The notes: a model not told the origin generated them from the letters alone. Counted from the first letter of the stretch, positions 1-6,723 are shown. The stretch: 6,833 nt of DNA from Thioalkalivibrio sp. (GCA_018224485.1 JAGTVE010000053.1:1-6833); one strand, 5' to 3'. Made by a program: numbers and translations.

Positions 1-200
1 CCGAAGGTGTCGCGGTAGGCGACGAAGGTCTGCATGTATTCGTGTTCCAGCGGGATCATCTTCTCGAAACCCGCATCGACCTGCAGATGGGTGGCCGAGT
101 ATCCGAGCGCGATGGTCACGAGCGCGAAGAGGGCCAGGAAGGACCGCCGGTACCCGAACAGCAATCGTCCCAGGGCCTCGATCACACGCCGCAGGGTCAC
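1..200 (-). CDS. RND/MMPL-type inner-membrane transporter, N-terminal part (runs off left edge)
   Basis: The visible 66 codons start with GTG and give a short basic N-terminus (TLRRVIEALGRLLFGYRR), one hydrophobic segment at about residues 19-37, then a periplasmic stretch with IPLEHEYMQTF and YRDTFG. That is the usual first transmembrane helix and start of the first periplasmic domain in proteobacterial RND-superfamily (MMPL, HpnN-like) exporters, where a 'IPL-HPYM-TF--YRD-FG' pattern is typical. Family members have about 750-900 residues and 12 helices, so over 90% of the gene lies outside the window. The GTG start overlaps the TGA stop of the preceding propeller gene by four bases (GTGA), which implies translational coupling and a shared function. 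Energy would come from the proton motive force. The substrate cannot be read from this part, but the neighbours suggest a hydrophobic or lipid-like molecule. The family call is fairly secure; the substrate is inference. Confidence 0.8.
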   Translation of the reverse strand, partial: MTLRRVIEALGRLLFGYRRSFLALFALVTIALGYSATHLQVDAGFEKMIPLEHEYMQTFVAYRDTF

Positions 201-1159
201 GATCCGACACCCGCGATCTGCTCACGTGGGATGTGCAGCACCCCCTTGTCCCCGAACAGCAGCACCTCGCCGGTGCCGGATTCGATCACGGCGCTGAAGG
301 TCCGGCTGGTGTCGAGATCGAGCGGCGCAAGGCCGCGCGCGAGGTCGCGCCCGTGGAGCACGAGCCCGTTCTGTCCCACCAGCAACAGGTGGCCGCCCGC
401 GAGGATGCGTCCTCCGAAGATCGACAGGTCGGTCCCGGTCTCCACGTGCTGCCAGTTCCGACCGGCATCGCGAGAGTGGAAGGCGTGCCCGCGCATCCCG
501 TAGACCAGCACCCCGCCACCGGGCAGTTCCAAAGCGCCGAAGAACGAACCGGCGTACGGCGATTCCAGCGCACGCCAGTGCTCGCCGCCATCGTCCGAGC
601 GCATCAACGTGCCCGCCTCGCCGGCCAGCAGCAGACTCTCTCCGGACCGGGCGATCGCACCGAAATGAAGGTCGGTGCCGTCGGGATGGCGCTGCTCCCA
701 GCTGAGACCACCGTCGCGGGTCGCCAGAAAGCGACCGTAGGCACCCGCCGCGTATCCGTGACCGCCCGGGTCGAAACGCACGGCCAGCAGCGGCTCCTCG
801 GCCTCGGGTTCCGCGAACACCGTGCGCCAGTGCTCGCCACCGTCATCGCTCAACAGGATCACGCTGTCGTGACCCACCGCGATCAGCCGTTCGGGATTCA
901 CGGCAGCCACCGCGGTCAGGGTCGCCTGGCTGTCCGAGATGGCGCCGCGCCACTGGAGCCCGCCGTCGTCCGACAGGAAGATGCGGCCCCGCTCGCCGAC
1001 GGCGATCAGCCGCGGTCCCACCGCCACCGTGTCGAGCATCAGCAGGTGCTGGATCTCGACACGGGTGTCCGGCATTGGCGGGTCGGGCCGTTCCGAGAAG
1101 GCGAACCCGACGGCCGCCAACACGAACAGCGGCAAGATCATGCCGATGATCCTGTTCAC
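197..1159 (-). CDS. YCF48/BNR Asp-box beta-propeller protein, periplasmic or membrane-anchored
   Basis: The 320-residue product has a hydrophobic N-terminus (about residues 4-21) that serves as a signal peptide or membrane anchor. No clear cleavage site follows it. Five Asp boxes (S/T-x-D-x-G-x-x-W) follow at residues 63-70, 104-111, 147-154, 188-195 and 229-236, for example SDDGGLQW and SDDGGEHW. They are evenly spaced by 41-43 residues. A degenerate sixth (HGRDLARGL) sits near 269, so a six- or seven-bladed propeller is expected. Similar proteins are annotated as photosystem II stability factor (YCF48)-like, but nothing photosynthetic is present here. In many proteobacteria they sit beside DUF1302, DUF1329 and RND genes, as here, so a role as periplasmic scaffold or assembly partner of the transporter is the best inference. 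The GTG start is chosen because GGAG lies seven bases upstream. The 105-base gap to the preceding gene holds nothing else I can support. Confidence 0.85.
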   Translation of the reverse strand: MNRIIGMILPLFVLAAVGFAFSERPDPPMPDTRVEIQHLLMLDTVAVGPRLIAVGERGRIFLSDDGGLQWRGAISDSQATLTAVAAVNPERLIAVGHDSVILLSDDGGEHWRTVFAEPEAEEPLLAVRFDPGGHGYAAGAYGRFLATRDGGLSWEQRHPDGTDLHFGAIARSGESLLLAGEAGTLMRSDDGGEHWRALESPYAGSFFGALELPGGGVLVYGMRGHAFHSRDAGRNWQHVETGTDLSIFGGRILAGGHLLLVGQNGLVLHGRDLARGLAPLDLDTSRTFSAVIESGTGEVLLFGDKGVLHIPREQIAGVGS

Positions 1160-1264
1160 GAGCGCGCTCCGTATACCCCGGCGGACGTCATCACGCTTCT
1201 GCAGGAAATCGCGGAGCCGGTCATGGCCCGGGACATCGGGTGGCGCACGGCCCCGCGGCGTGGA

Positions 1265-2614
1265 TCAGCGTCTGCCGGCCCCCCGCAGGCCCGCGGGCGT
1301 GAAGCGAGCCGACCGCGGATCGGTCAGCCGGTAGACCCGCGACTCATCGTTGCGCAGACCCATCGCGATGTACCGTCCCGACTGCAGGTCGTGATGGACC
1401 TCGAGCGCCGGATACTGCATCGGGATGTCGTAGAAGTTGATGTTGTGCTGCTCCGCGACCCGCCAGAGCTGATCGCGGTTATCGTACTTGTCCACCACGA
1501 GCACCATCCACGAGTCCTCGTCCAGGAAGAAGGTGCGGCGCTTGTACAGGTGACTGGTGCCCTCCTTCAGCGTTGCGTCCACCACCCAGACGCGGTGCAG
1601 CTCGTAGCGCGCGTGTTCCGGGTTGAGGTGCCCGGCCTCGAGGACATCGTCCATGCCAATGGTATCGCCGACCAGTTCGTAGGAGTTGTAGGGTACGTAG
1701 ATCTCGCGCTTGCCGACCAGCTCCCAGTCGTAACGGTCGATCGCACCGTTGTACATCACGAAGTCGTCATTGGTGCGCAGCCCGTCGGACGCGGTGCCCG
1801 GGTTGTCATAGACCACCTGCGGCGCCAGGCGCACGCGCCGCTGTCCGGGGTTGTAGGTCCACGCCTGGCGCTCGTCGAGATACTCGTGAACCAGCAGAAT
1901 CTGACCGGCAAGCCGGGCCGGGGCGGTCACCGTCTGGATGAAATTGGCGATCTTGTCCGGCTCGATCTCGTCCTCCGACTTGGTGAGGCTGCCGTAGTGG
2001 AAGTCATACTCGTAGTCGAAACGTACCGGGGTGTAGCTGCCGGTCCGGGTCACCGCCGCCTGGCTCCAGTTCATGACGTAGGACTCGCCGCGATACCGGA
2101 CCAGGTGGTTCCAGATCGCCTCCGCGCCACTCTGCGGGATCGGGAACGGGATGCCGCCCGAGGTGCCCTCGAAGGTGAGCCCGTCCGGCGTCAGGGTCGC
2201 CCGCGTAGCGTTCGCCGTGGTCTGTTCGTAGTGTCCTTCCGGGAAGGCCGCACTGCGCCGGGTCGGGTACACGTTCATTGCCCAGGTCGGATAGGTCTCG
2301 AGCATTGCGATCTGGCCGGGGGTCAGGTTCTCCCGGTATGCATCCAGGTTCGAGGCGTCGATCGTGAATAGGATCCCGTCATCGGCAAAGGGATCGGCGT
2401 AGTGGCCGCCCGGCTCGTGTTCCCCCGGGGGGCTGGTCAGGCCACCCTCCCAGGCGGGAACCGTTCCCGCTTCGTTCCCGGCCTGCTCGGCCCCCATCGG
2501 GGTCAGGTCCTGCCCTAGCCGGGCGGCCTCGGCCTCGGATACCTGTGCGTGGACGGGCGCGGCGCACATCGCCAGCGCCAGCGCCGACGCCAGCATGGTC
2601 ATCTTGATCTGCAT
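1265..2614 (-). CDS. DUF1329 family periplasmic protein (LolB-like fold)
   Basis: The 449-residue product begins with a Sec signal peptide (hydrophobic residues 7-19, likely cleavage after PVHA at 20-23). The mature part shows the landmarks of DUF1329 (PF07044): VPAWEGG at 52-58, YPTRRSAAFPE at 116-126, GIPFPIP at 154-160 with IWNHLVRYRG at 167-176, YNPGQRRVR at 254-262, and RVWVVDATLK at 341-350 followed by the DKYDNRDQLW stretch at 375-384. Length is normal for the family. Members are often labelled outer-membrane lipoprotein-sorting proteins because the fold resembles LolA/LolB. There is no lipobox cysteine at the cleavage site, so this one is probably soluble in the periplasm. It lies 32 bases downstream of the DUF1302 gene, its almost constant partner. 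In Pseudomonas such pairs have been linked to growth on fatty-acid esters and other hydrophobic substrates. A lipid-binding shuttle is likely but unproven. Confidence 0.9.
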   Translation of the reverse strand: MQIKMTMLASALALAMCAAPVHAQVSEAEAARLGQDLTPMGAEQAGNEAGTVPAWEGGLTSPPGEHEPGGHYADPFADDGILFTIDASNLDAYRENLTPGQIAMLETYPTWAMNVYPTRRSAAFPEGHYEQTTANATRATLTPDGLTFEGTSGGIPFPIPQSGAEAIWNHLVRYRGESYVMNWSQAAVTRTGSYTPVRFDYEYDFHYGSLTKSEDEIEPDKIANFIQTVTAPARLAGQILLVHEYLDERQAWTYNPGQRRVRLAPQVVYDNPGTASDGLRTNDDFVMYNGAIDRYDWELVGKREIYVPYNSYELVGDTIGMDDVLEAGHLNPEHARYELHRVWVVDATLKEGTSHLYKRRTFFLDEDSWMVLVVDKYDNRDQLWRVAEQHNINFYDIPMQYPALEVHHDLQSGRYIAMGLRNDESRVYRLTDPRSARFTPAGLRGAGRR

Positions 2615-2646
2615 GATTCTTCTGGCTCCTCGATGCCTGTCGTTGC

Positions 2647-4488
2647 TCAGAACGAGTAGCTGACACTGATCGCGAGGAAGTCGCGATCCTTGAGGGGATT
2701 GGTGTGGCTGGAATAGTCCTGCGGCTGACCGAAGGGGTTCGGAACCGGATCGGTGCCACGGATCCGCTCGCCTCCGAAGAAGGACGTGTAGGAGATGTCG
2801 GCCGTGAAGTTCTGAAGATAGTTGACTCCGAGACCCAGCGTCAGCGCCTTCGCGTCCTCGTTGAAGGTCGGACTGCGGCCGCTGACATCGTGGCTGAAGA
2901 CGAGTCTCGGCGAAAGGGTCGCGCTGCCGAGCGCGTTCGGATAATCCATGCGGCCAACGACCCGGTAGCCCCAGGAATCACGGCTCGCATAGCCATTGTC
3001 CTGGAACGCGCCGAAGGCGGTGGTCCGGTCGGAATCCTCCGCCGGCAGAAACACCCCGGGTGCGTTGAAGGGCACGTCCCGCGGGAGATCCAGCCGCGTA
3101 TAACCGACCTCGCCCAATGCAATGAACTGCTGGGCACCAAAGGTGGGCCCGAAGGCCTTTGTCGCCGACAGCTGGACCTGCTGGGCGGTGACCCGCTGGT
3201 AGCCCTTGATCTCTCCATCGGCACCGATGTTCTCCGGCGGAATCTGGTTGCCCTGGCCCAGTGCCGCCAGCAACAGCTCGGGCGCGGCGATCTGGACCGG
3301 CTGATTCGGCCGGTAGGAGTATTCGCCCTGCAAGGCGATGCCCCAGGGACCCGGCGTGTTGAAACTCAGGCCCCACAGCCGGATGCCCTCGGGATACTCG
3401 GCAAAGTATCGCGCCTGAGGAACCCCCGGAGGGGCGGGAACAAATCCTCCCGCCCCGTCCGGCAGCACTACGGTCTCCTGTCCCTGTTCAAAGACCGTTG
3501 GAGCGCCTGCGATACCCGACGCGAAGGGAGTGCGGCTGTGGTAGCGGACGAAATAGAGGCCGAATTCCGTGAAATTGAGCTGGTCGGCGAAATACCGGAC
3601 GGCAACCCCGTATTGGCCGCTGTCCGAGGGCTCCCGATCCGACGCCCTCGGAGCCCCGATCGCGCTGAACGGGGCATTGGTCTGCGGTGAGCTCAGATCG
3701 TTCGTGCGCCCGAACCCGACGAAGACCTGTTCCCCGCCCGGGCTCAGAAAGTCGTTGCTGCTGAAGAACGTACCTTCGGGATCGATGCGCGTCTCCTCCC
3801 ACTCGAGCATCCAGACACCCTCGACCGACAACCGATCGGTGAGGTCGTGGGCCGCCCAGAGCATGTTCAGCGGCATCAGGCCCTCGCGCAGTTCCGAGCC
3901 GGGTATGCGCAGGCGGCTGACGTCGATGGGGTTCAGCACGTTGATGCCGTTCTGGATGAAGGTGCTCTCACCCCAGTTCACCACCTGTCGGCCGAGACGG
4001 ACACCGAGCCAGCGCTCTCCAACGTCGAAGTCGCCGCGGACGTAGGCATCCAGGATCTCGAAGTCCCGGCCTGCCTGGTCCCGGGCCTCCGAGCTCAGCC
4101 CGTCCTTGCTCATCACCGCGTCGTCGTAGAAATAGGTGGCCCGGACGAACGCGCCGTAATTGCGGTAATTCAGGTCCAGATCGTGCGTGACCTGCGCGGC
4201 CAGGGAAACCACTTCCCCGCGATCCCAGTTCAGGTTGCCGTTATCCTCGTTGACCGACCGTGCGGTCCCCCCGTTTGCGATCCCGATCAGCCCGTCGTCG
4301 GGCTTCTCCATGCGCCAGCGGGCACCCAGCGAAACGGTCGTGTCGAAACTGCCCCGGACCTCTCCGCCCTCGCTGCTGATTTCGAAACCGTGTACCGGCG
4401 CCCCCGCGCCCAGAGCCATGGCCACCCCGGCGGCCAAGGTGCCTGCACGGCCAAGCCGCGCATCGCAACCATGCTGTTTCCGCGACAT
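2647..4488 (-). CDS. DUF1302 family outer-membrane beta-barrel-like protein
   Basis: The 613-residue product has a signal peptide (basic start MSRKQHGCDARLGR, hydrophobic residues about 17-30, likely cleavage after PVHG at 31-34, giving mature FEISSEGG). The family signature RLGRQVVNWGES lies at 164-175 and NGINVLNPIDVSRLR follows at 180-194, diagnostic of DUF1302 (PF06980). The rest alternates in short amphipathic strands rich in Tyr, Phe and Gly, and the chain ends in VSYSF. A terminal Phe is the classic signal for outer-membrane assembly by the Bam complex, so a barrel is expected. The start is supported by a strong Shine-Dalgarno, AGGGGGAT, about four bases before ATG. It is the first gene of the operon and is followed at short distance by DUF1329. 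It probably forms the outer-membrane entry or exit point for a hydrophobic substrate shared with the RND transporter; substrate and direction are not visible. Confidence 0.9.
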   Translation of the reverse strand: MSRKQHGCDARLGRAGTLAAGVAMALGAGAPVHGFEISSEGGEVRGSFDTTVSLGARWRMEKPDDGLIGIANGGTARSVNEDNGNLNWDRGEVVSLAAQVTHDLDLNYRNYGAFVRATYFYDDAVMSKDGLSSEARDQAGRDFEILDAYVRGDFDVGERWLGVRLGRQVVNWGESTFIQNGINVLNPIDVSRLRIPGSELREGLMPLNMLWAAHDLTDRLSVEGVWMLEWEETRIDPEGTFFSSNDFLSPGGEQVFVGFGRTNDLSSPQTNAPFSAIGAPRASDREPSDSGQYGVAVRYFADQLNFTEFGLYFVRYHSRTPFASGIAGAPTVFEQGQETVVLPDGAGGFVPAPPGVPQARYFAEYPEGIRLWGLSFNTPGPWGIALQGEYSYRPNQPVQIAAPELLLAALGQGNQIPPENIGADGEIKGYQRVTAQQVQLSATKAFGPTFGAQQFIALGEVGYTRLDLPRDVPFNAPGVFLPAEDSDRTTAFGAFQDNGYASRDSWGYRVVGRMDYPNALGSATLSPRLVFSHDVSGRSPTFNEDAKALTLGLGVNYLQNFTADISYTSFFGGERIRGTDPVPNPFGQPQDYSSHTNPLKDRDFLAISVSYSF

Positions 4489-4492
4489 GCAG

Positions 4493-4500
4493 ATCCCCCT
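4493..4500 (-). promoter_or_regulatory. Strong ribosome binding site of the DUF1302 gene
   Basis: On the minus strand AGGGGGAT is followed by CTGC and the ATG at 4488. It matches the anti-Shine-Dalgarno well and decides the start codon of the operon's first gene. Confidence 0.65.
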
Positions 4501-4646
4501 GTCTGGTGATGCCGGATTTCGACCGGCAAATGATTCTTCGTGTTTATGCCACCAATCTTCTTCGGCCCCTGCGCTGGAGCGTCCTCACTGCCCTGCCGGT
4601 ACCTGCAGCCCGCGGTCGATCCTGAGCGAGACGACTGCCATGGGTC

Positions 4647-4672
4647 CCGGATTCCATGCCCCGGGAATCCGG
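4647..4672. repeat. Perfect inverted repeat with 9-base arms in the operon leader
   Basis: CCGGATTCC (4647-4655) and GGAATCCGG (4664-4672) are exact reverse complements around an 8-base loop, immediately beside the 18-bp palindrome. In the leader RNA it would form a stable stem-loop of five G-C and four A-T/G-C pairs. It is not followed by a U-run on the minus strand, so it does not look like an intrinsic terminator of the leader. It could be a second operator or an RNA structure affecting stability. Confidence 0.5.
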
Positions 4673-4690
4673 TTCAAACGACTGTTTGAA
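4673..4690. promoter_or_regulatory. Perfect 18-bp palindrome at the predicted start point, likely operator
   Basis: TTCAAAC-GACT-GTTTGAA has 7-base arms that match exactly around a 4-base spacer. It touches the last base of the predicted -10 box and covers the predicted +1, where a dimeric repressor would block RNA polymerase. Size and symmetry suit a TetR-, MarR- or GntR-type dimer. No regulator gene is present in the window, so the cognate protein is unknown. Confidence 0.5.
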
Positions 4691-4717
4691 GCATAGGAAA
4701 TCACCTGCCAAGGTCAA
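4690..4717 (-). promoter_or_regulatory. Candidate sigma70 promoter of the DUF1302-DUF1329-YCF48-RND operon
   Basis: Reading the minus strand, TTGACC (4717-4712; five of six matches to TTGACA) is separated by 16 bases from TATGCT (4695-4690; four of six matches to TATAAT). Transcription would start near 4683, leaving a leader of about 195 bases before the DUF1302 ATG. The spacing is within the normal range and the AT-rich flank upstream could act as an UP element. A weaker alternative, TTGATA (4821-4816) with TTTGAT (4798-4793) and a 17-base spacer, lies further upstream. Confidence 0.5.
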
Positions 4718-4914
4718 CACGTCATTTGCGACTCATTAAGGGATGGTGTTCAAGCACGCCCCATATACTGATCTAACGATTTATTCAAAAATATCAAACC
4801 ATCGACTACTCTACTTATCAATATATATCTTTCAGAGTTGCCGCTGCGGAACGTGCAAGTGATCCGCGCTCGGCTCCTGACGGGACAGCAGGCATGAGGA
4901 AAATGGGGGAAGCG

Positions 4915-5265
4915 ATGAACAGGACCGAAGACGACTGCATCTGGGTTCGTGCAGAGGCGTGGCTGATCTCCGGGAGCGGGACCATGCTCAAGGTGGAGAC
5001 CCGCAAGATCTGCCGCGGCGGTGTGTTCCTGGAGGCCTCCTGGCCCGCTGAATACCAGGCCGTCGAGATCATCTTCCCGGACCCCGCAGCGCCCGATGGC
5101 GGCCACCGTGTGGCCGGGTCCGTCACCGAACGCTGGCCGGACGGTATCTGGGTGGAGTTCCACCGGGCGCTACGCTCGCCGAGCGAGATGCTGATGCGCT
5201 CCGGCATCACGTCATCCGGCTACCCAGCCTTGCCGCCAGAACCCTCGGTCTGGGCAAGCTGGTAA
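4915..5265 (+). CDS. Small PilZ-like domain protein with degenerate c-di-GMP-binding motifs
   Basis: With the ATG at 4915 the product has 116 residues. This start is preferred because GGGGGAA lies 4-5 bases upstream. In-frame ATGs at 4894 and 4903 would add 7 or 4 residues but have poorer sites. The core looks like a PilZ barrel: TRKICRGGVFLEA (residues 29-41) sits where the D/N-x-S-x-x-G motif belongs, and HRVAGSVTERWPDGIWVEF (64-82) matches the usual last strands. The N-terminal RxxxR motif that clamps c-di-GMP is absent, Asn/Asp is replaced by Lys31 and Ser by Cys33, while Gly36 is kept. It may therefore not bind c-di-GMP and act by protein contacts instead. The gene stands alone, divergent from the DUF1302 operon and convergent with the DUF2058 gene. 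The domain call rests on pattern recognition only and is moderately sure. Confidence 0.7.
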   Translation: MNRTEDDCIWVRAEAWLISGSGTMLKVETRKICRGGVFLEASWPAEYQAVEIIFPDPAAPDGGHRVAGSVTERWPDGIWVEFHRALRSPSEMLMRSGITSSGYPALPPEPSVWASW

Positions 5266-5343
5266 GTTGCGGGGGCTTGTGCTTCACGAACACCGCCAGG
5301 CATCCGGAACATCGATCGGCTGCACCGTCGAAACCGCGGCCGG

Positions 5344-5892
5344 CTACCAATGCAGGTCGTCCGGGATCGGAAAGTCCGCGTAGGGATCGTCCTCTTCGGG
5401 CGCAGCCGCCTGAGGCTCGTCGGACGTCTGCACCACCGCTTCGGGATCGCGCTCGCGTACGCGCTCGGCGATCGCGACGGGCACCAGCACGAATGCCGGG
5501 TCAATGGCCACCAGCGCAAGGGTGCCTGCCGCCAACTGGCTGCGCAGGGACGGGTCGATCCAGAGCGAGTGAACCCTGTTCTTCCAGACGAAGTTGTAAC
5601 GGAGTTCGGGGTCGCGGGGTAGCGGAACTGCGTGCTGCTCGGCCAGTTGCCGGATCTCGGCGCGCAGCGCGCGCTCCGCCTGCTCCTGCTTGCGGCGCTC
5701 GTTCAGCTCGCGGTCCTTCTCGAGCTTCTCCCGGCGCGCGGCCTCGATGGCCGCCGCCCGGTCGAGGTCCTCCCTGGCTGGCCCCTGCTGCCCCTTCTTG
5801 CGCTTCCGTCGCTTGTCCAGCTCCGCTTCCTTTGCCTGCTTGCGGCTGGCAATCCCCGCCTTGAGCAACTGGTCCTTGAGTGAGCCCGCCAT
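5344..5892 (-). CDS. yaiL: DUF2058 family protein, YaiL-like
   Basis: The 182-residue product has the full DUF2058 layout and the length of E. coli YaiL (about 180). The start MAGSLKDQLLKAG is followed by a highly charged Lys/Arg/Glu-rich helix or coiled coil (about residues 16-88, with RRKRKK at 28-33), a small globular part with RYNFVWKNRVHSLWID (98-112), and the conserved C-terminal DDPYADFPIPDDLHW (168-182). YaiL has been annotated as a nucleoprotein or polynucleotide-associated protein. The basic helical half is compatible with nucleic-acid or ribosome contact, but its role is not established. It lies 42 bases downstream of the DUF423 gene on the same strand and may be cotranscribed with it. 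No strong ribosome binding site precedes the ATG. The 78 bases separating it from the convergent PilZ-like gene contain no clear terminator hairpin. Confidence 0.9.
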   Translation of the reverse strand: MAGSLKDQLLKAGIASRKQAKEAELDKRRKRKKGQQGPAREDLDRAAAIEAARREKLEKDRELNERRKQEQAERALRAEIRQLAEQHAVPLPRDPELRYNFVWKNRVHSLWIDPSLRSQLAAGTLALVAIDPAFVLVPVAIAERVRERDPEAVVQTSDEPQAAAPEEDDPYADFPIPDDLHW

Positions 5893-5934
5893 GCGCCCGT
5901 CCGAATGTTCCGCTGAGTGAGGGCCGGGATCGTA

Positions 5935-6312
5935 TCACGCGCGTCCGACCGCGGCCGCGACCGCGAGGGTGGCCCAGCCAACGATGAAGAGCGTGCCACC
6001 GATCGGGGCGATCGCTCCGAGCACGCGCGGCGCGCCGAGAGCGAGGGCATAGAGGCTGCCCGAGAAGAGCAGCACGCCGAGGGACATCGCAACGACCGAG
6101 ACGAACCCCCAGCCCGGCTGCAGCCTCTCCCAGAGCGCGGCCACGAGAAGGAGGCCAAGCGCGTGCACGAACTGATACTGCACCGCCGTCTGCCAGATGG
6201 CCATGGCGCGTTCCGAGAGCCGGGCCTCGAGGCCATGGGCCCCGAACGCACCGAAGCCGACGGCGACCGCCGCCAGCACGGAACCGAGTACGATCACTGC
6301 GCCTGCTGCCAT
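5935..6312 (-). CDS. DUF423 family small inner-membrane protein (YgdD/YwdK-like)
   Basis: The 125-residue product has four predicted transmembrane helices (about residues 3-25, 43-60, 70-91 and 98-121) and the sequence landmarks of DUF423 (PF04241): FGAFGAHGL at 20-28, YQFVHALGLL at 46-55, LLFSGSLYAL at 81-90 and GAIAPIGGTLFIVGWA at 99-114. Length is that of the family, which also includes eukaryotic TMEM256. The molecular function is not known. The ATG at 6312 is preceded by GGAGGG at about ten bases and AGGA at two bases. It reads away from the mtnC fragment and toward the DUF2058 gene. The 158 bases between its start and mtnC contain no feature I can support beyond the two presumed start regions. 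Confidence 0.9.
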   Translation of the reverse strand: MAAGAVIVLGSVLAAVAVGFGAFGAHGLEARLSERAMAIWQTAVQYQFVHALGLLLVAALWERLQPGWGFVSVVAMSLGVLLFSGSLYALALGAPRVLGAIAPIGGTLFIVGWATLAVAAAVGRA

Positions 6313-6615
6313 ATTCCTGATGCCCTCCGCGCTGATGGTCCCGAGGGGCCGCGTTCATGCCATCGCCGATGGTACCACGGGGGTCCGGCACGAAAACGGG
6401 GTCAGGGCTTGCGTTTTCCGGTCAACGTACCGCCACTGCACTCCGATTCGCCACCCACCGGGATACCTTCATGATCCAGGCCATTGTCACGGACATCGAA
6501 GGCACCACCACGCCGATCCGCTTCGTCACGGACACGCTGTATCCCTTCGCCCGGGCACGCCTCCCCGGCTTCCTGCGCAGTCACGCAGGAGAGCCCGAGG
6601 TGTCTGCCATCATCC

Positions 6616-6641
6616 GGGGGGTGCAGGTCCATTCTGCCCCC
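6616..6641. repeat. Imperfect hairpin at the mtnC breakpoint, likely element end
   Basis: GGGG-T-GCAG and CTGC-CCCC pair around the loop GTCCATT, with one bulged T. It coincides with the last MtnC-like codon, so it marks the junction. It may be the subterminal structure or the inverted-repeat end of the insertion sequence. Confidence 0.35.
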
Positions 6642-6723
6642 GGCCCTTGCGACCTTATCCCCGCAACCGGGCGAGGCAGATTTTCATCGTCAGGAGGGTG
6701 GCTGCATATGCCGTGGCAGTTTT
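6616..6723 (-). mobile_element. Terminal remnant of an insertion sequence (transposase C-terminus and end), possibly IS5-like
   Basis: Between the broken mtnC and hepT genes lies about 100 bases that belong to neither. On the minus strand it encodes KTATAYAATLLTMKICLARLRG and a TAA stop at 6657-6655. The pattern KT-x3-Y-x-A-x-L followed by I-x-L and a terminal basic end resembles the C-terminus of IS5-superfamily DDE transposases. About 34 bases beyond the stop comes GGGGCAGAATGGACCTGCACCCC, G/C-flanked and partly self-complementary, as expected of an element end. The opposite end and most of the transposase are missing. The family assignment is tentative, and boundaries are set by where likeness to the flanking genes ends. 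Confidence 0.4.

Larger units (their letters stand above)
4489..4914. other. Divergent intergenic region between the DUF1302 operon and the PilZ-like gene
   Basis: This stretch of about 425 bases holds no protein gene I can support. Its left half (to about 4690) has the GC content of the surroundings and forms the leader of the minus-strand operon, including two inverted repeats and a promoter listed separately. A small GCCGG/CCGGC inverted repeat (4511-4515 and 4523-4527) lies just upstream of the ribosome binding site. The right half (about 4690-4840) is markedly AT-rich, with runs such as TTATTCAAAAATATCAAA and AATATATATCTTTC, as expected of a promoter zone. For the plus strand, TATACT at 4764-4769 is a good -10 box but no -35 lies at the right distance. 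No tRNA or riboswitch was recognised. Confidence 0.6.

Noticed and set aside
233..2371. A 712-codon open frame on the plus strand, antisense to the YCF48-like and DUF1329 genes
   Set aside because: It has no signal peptide, domain motif or plausible composition (many His, Arg, Val and Gln), and it is the usual result of high-GC codon bias opposite real genes. The minus-strand genes carry clear family motifs.
2704..3690. A 328-codon plus-strand open frame opposite the DUF1302 gene
   Set aside because: It is the antisense shadow of a well-supported gene, with no recognisable family and a low-complexity Arg/Gly/Val composition.
4647..4672. Intrinsic terminator or attenuator in the operon leader
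   Set aside because: The stem is good, but no U-run follows it in the minus-strand direction and no leader peptide is apparent, so I list it only as an inverted repeat.
5266..5343. Bidirectional terminator between the convergent PilZ-like and DUF2058 genes
   Set aside because: I found no stem of convincing length followed by a T-run on either strand; only short GC-rich self-complementary bits are present.
5501..6391. A 296-codon minus-strand open frame spanning the DUF423 and DUF2058 genes in another frame
   Set aside because: It overlaps two recognised genes on the same strand out of frame and its translation is Gly/Arg/Ala-rich without motifs.
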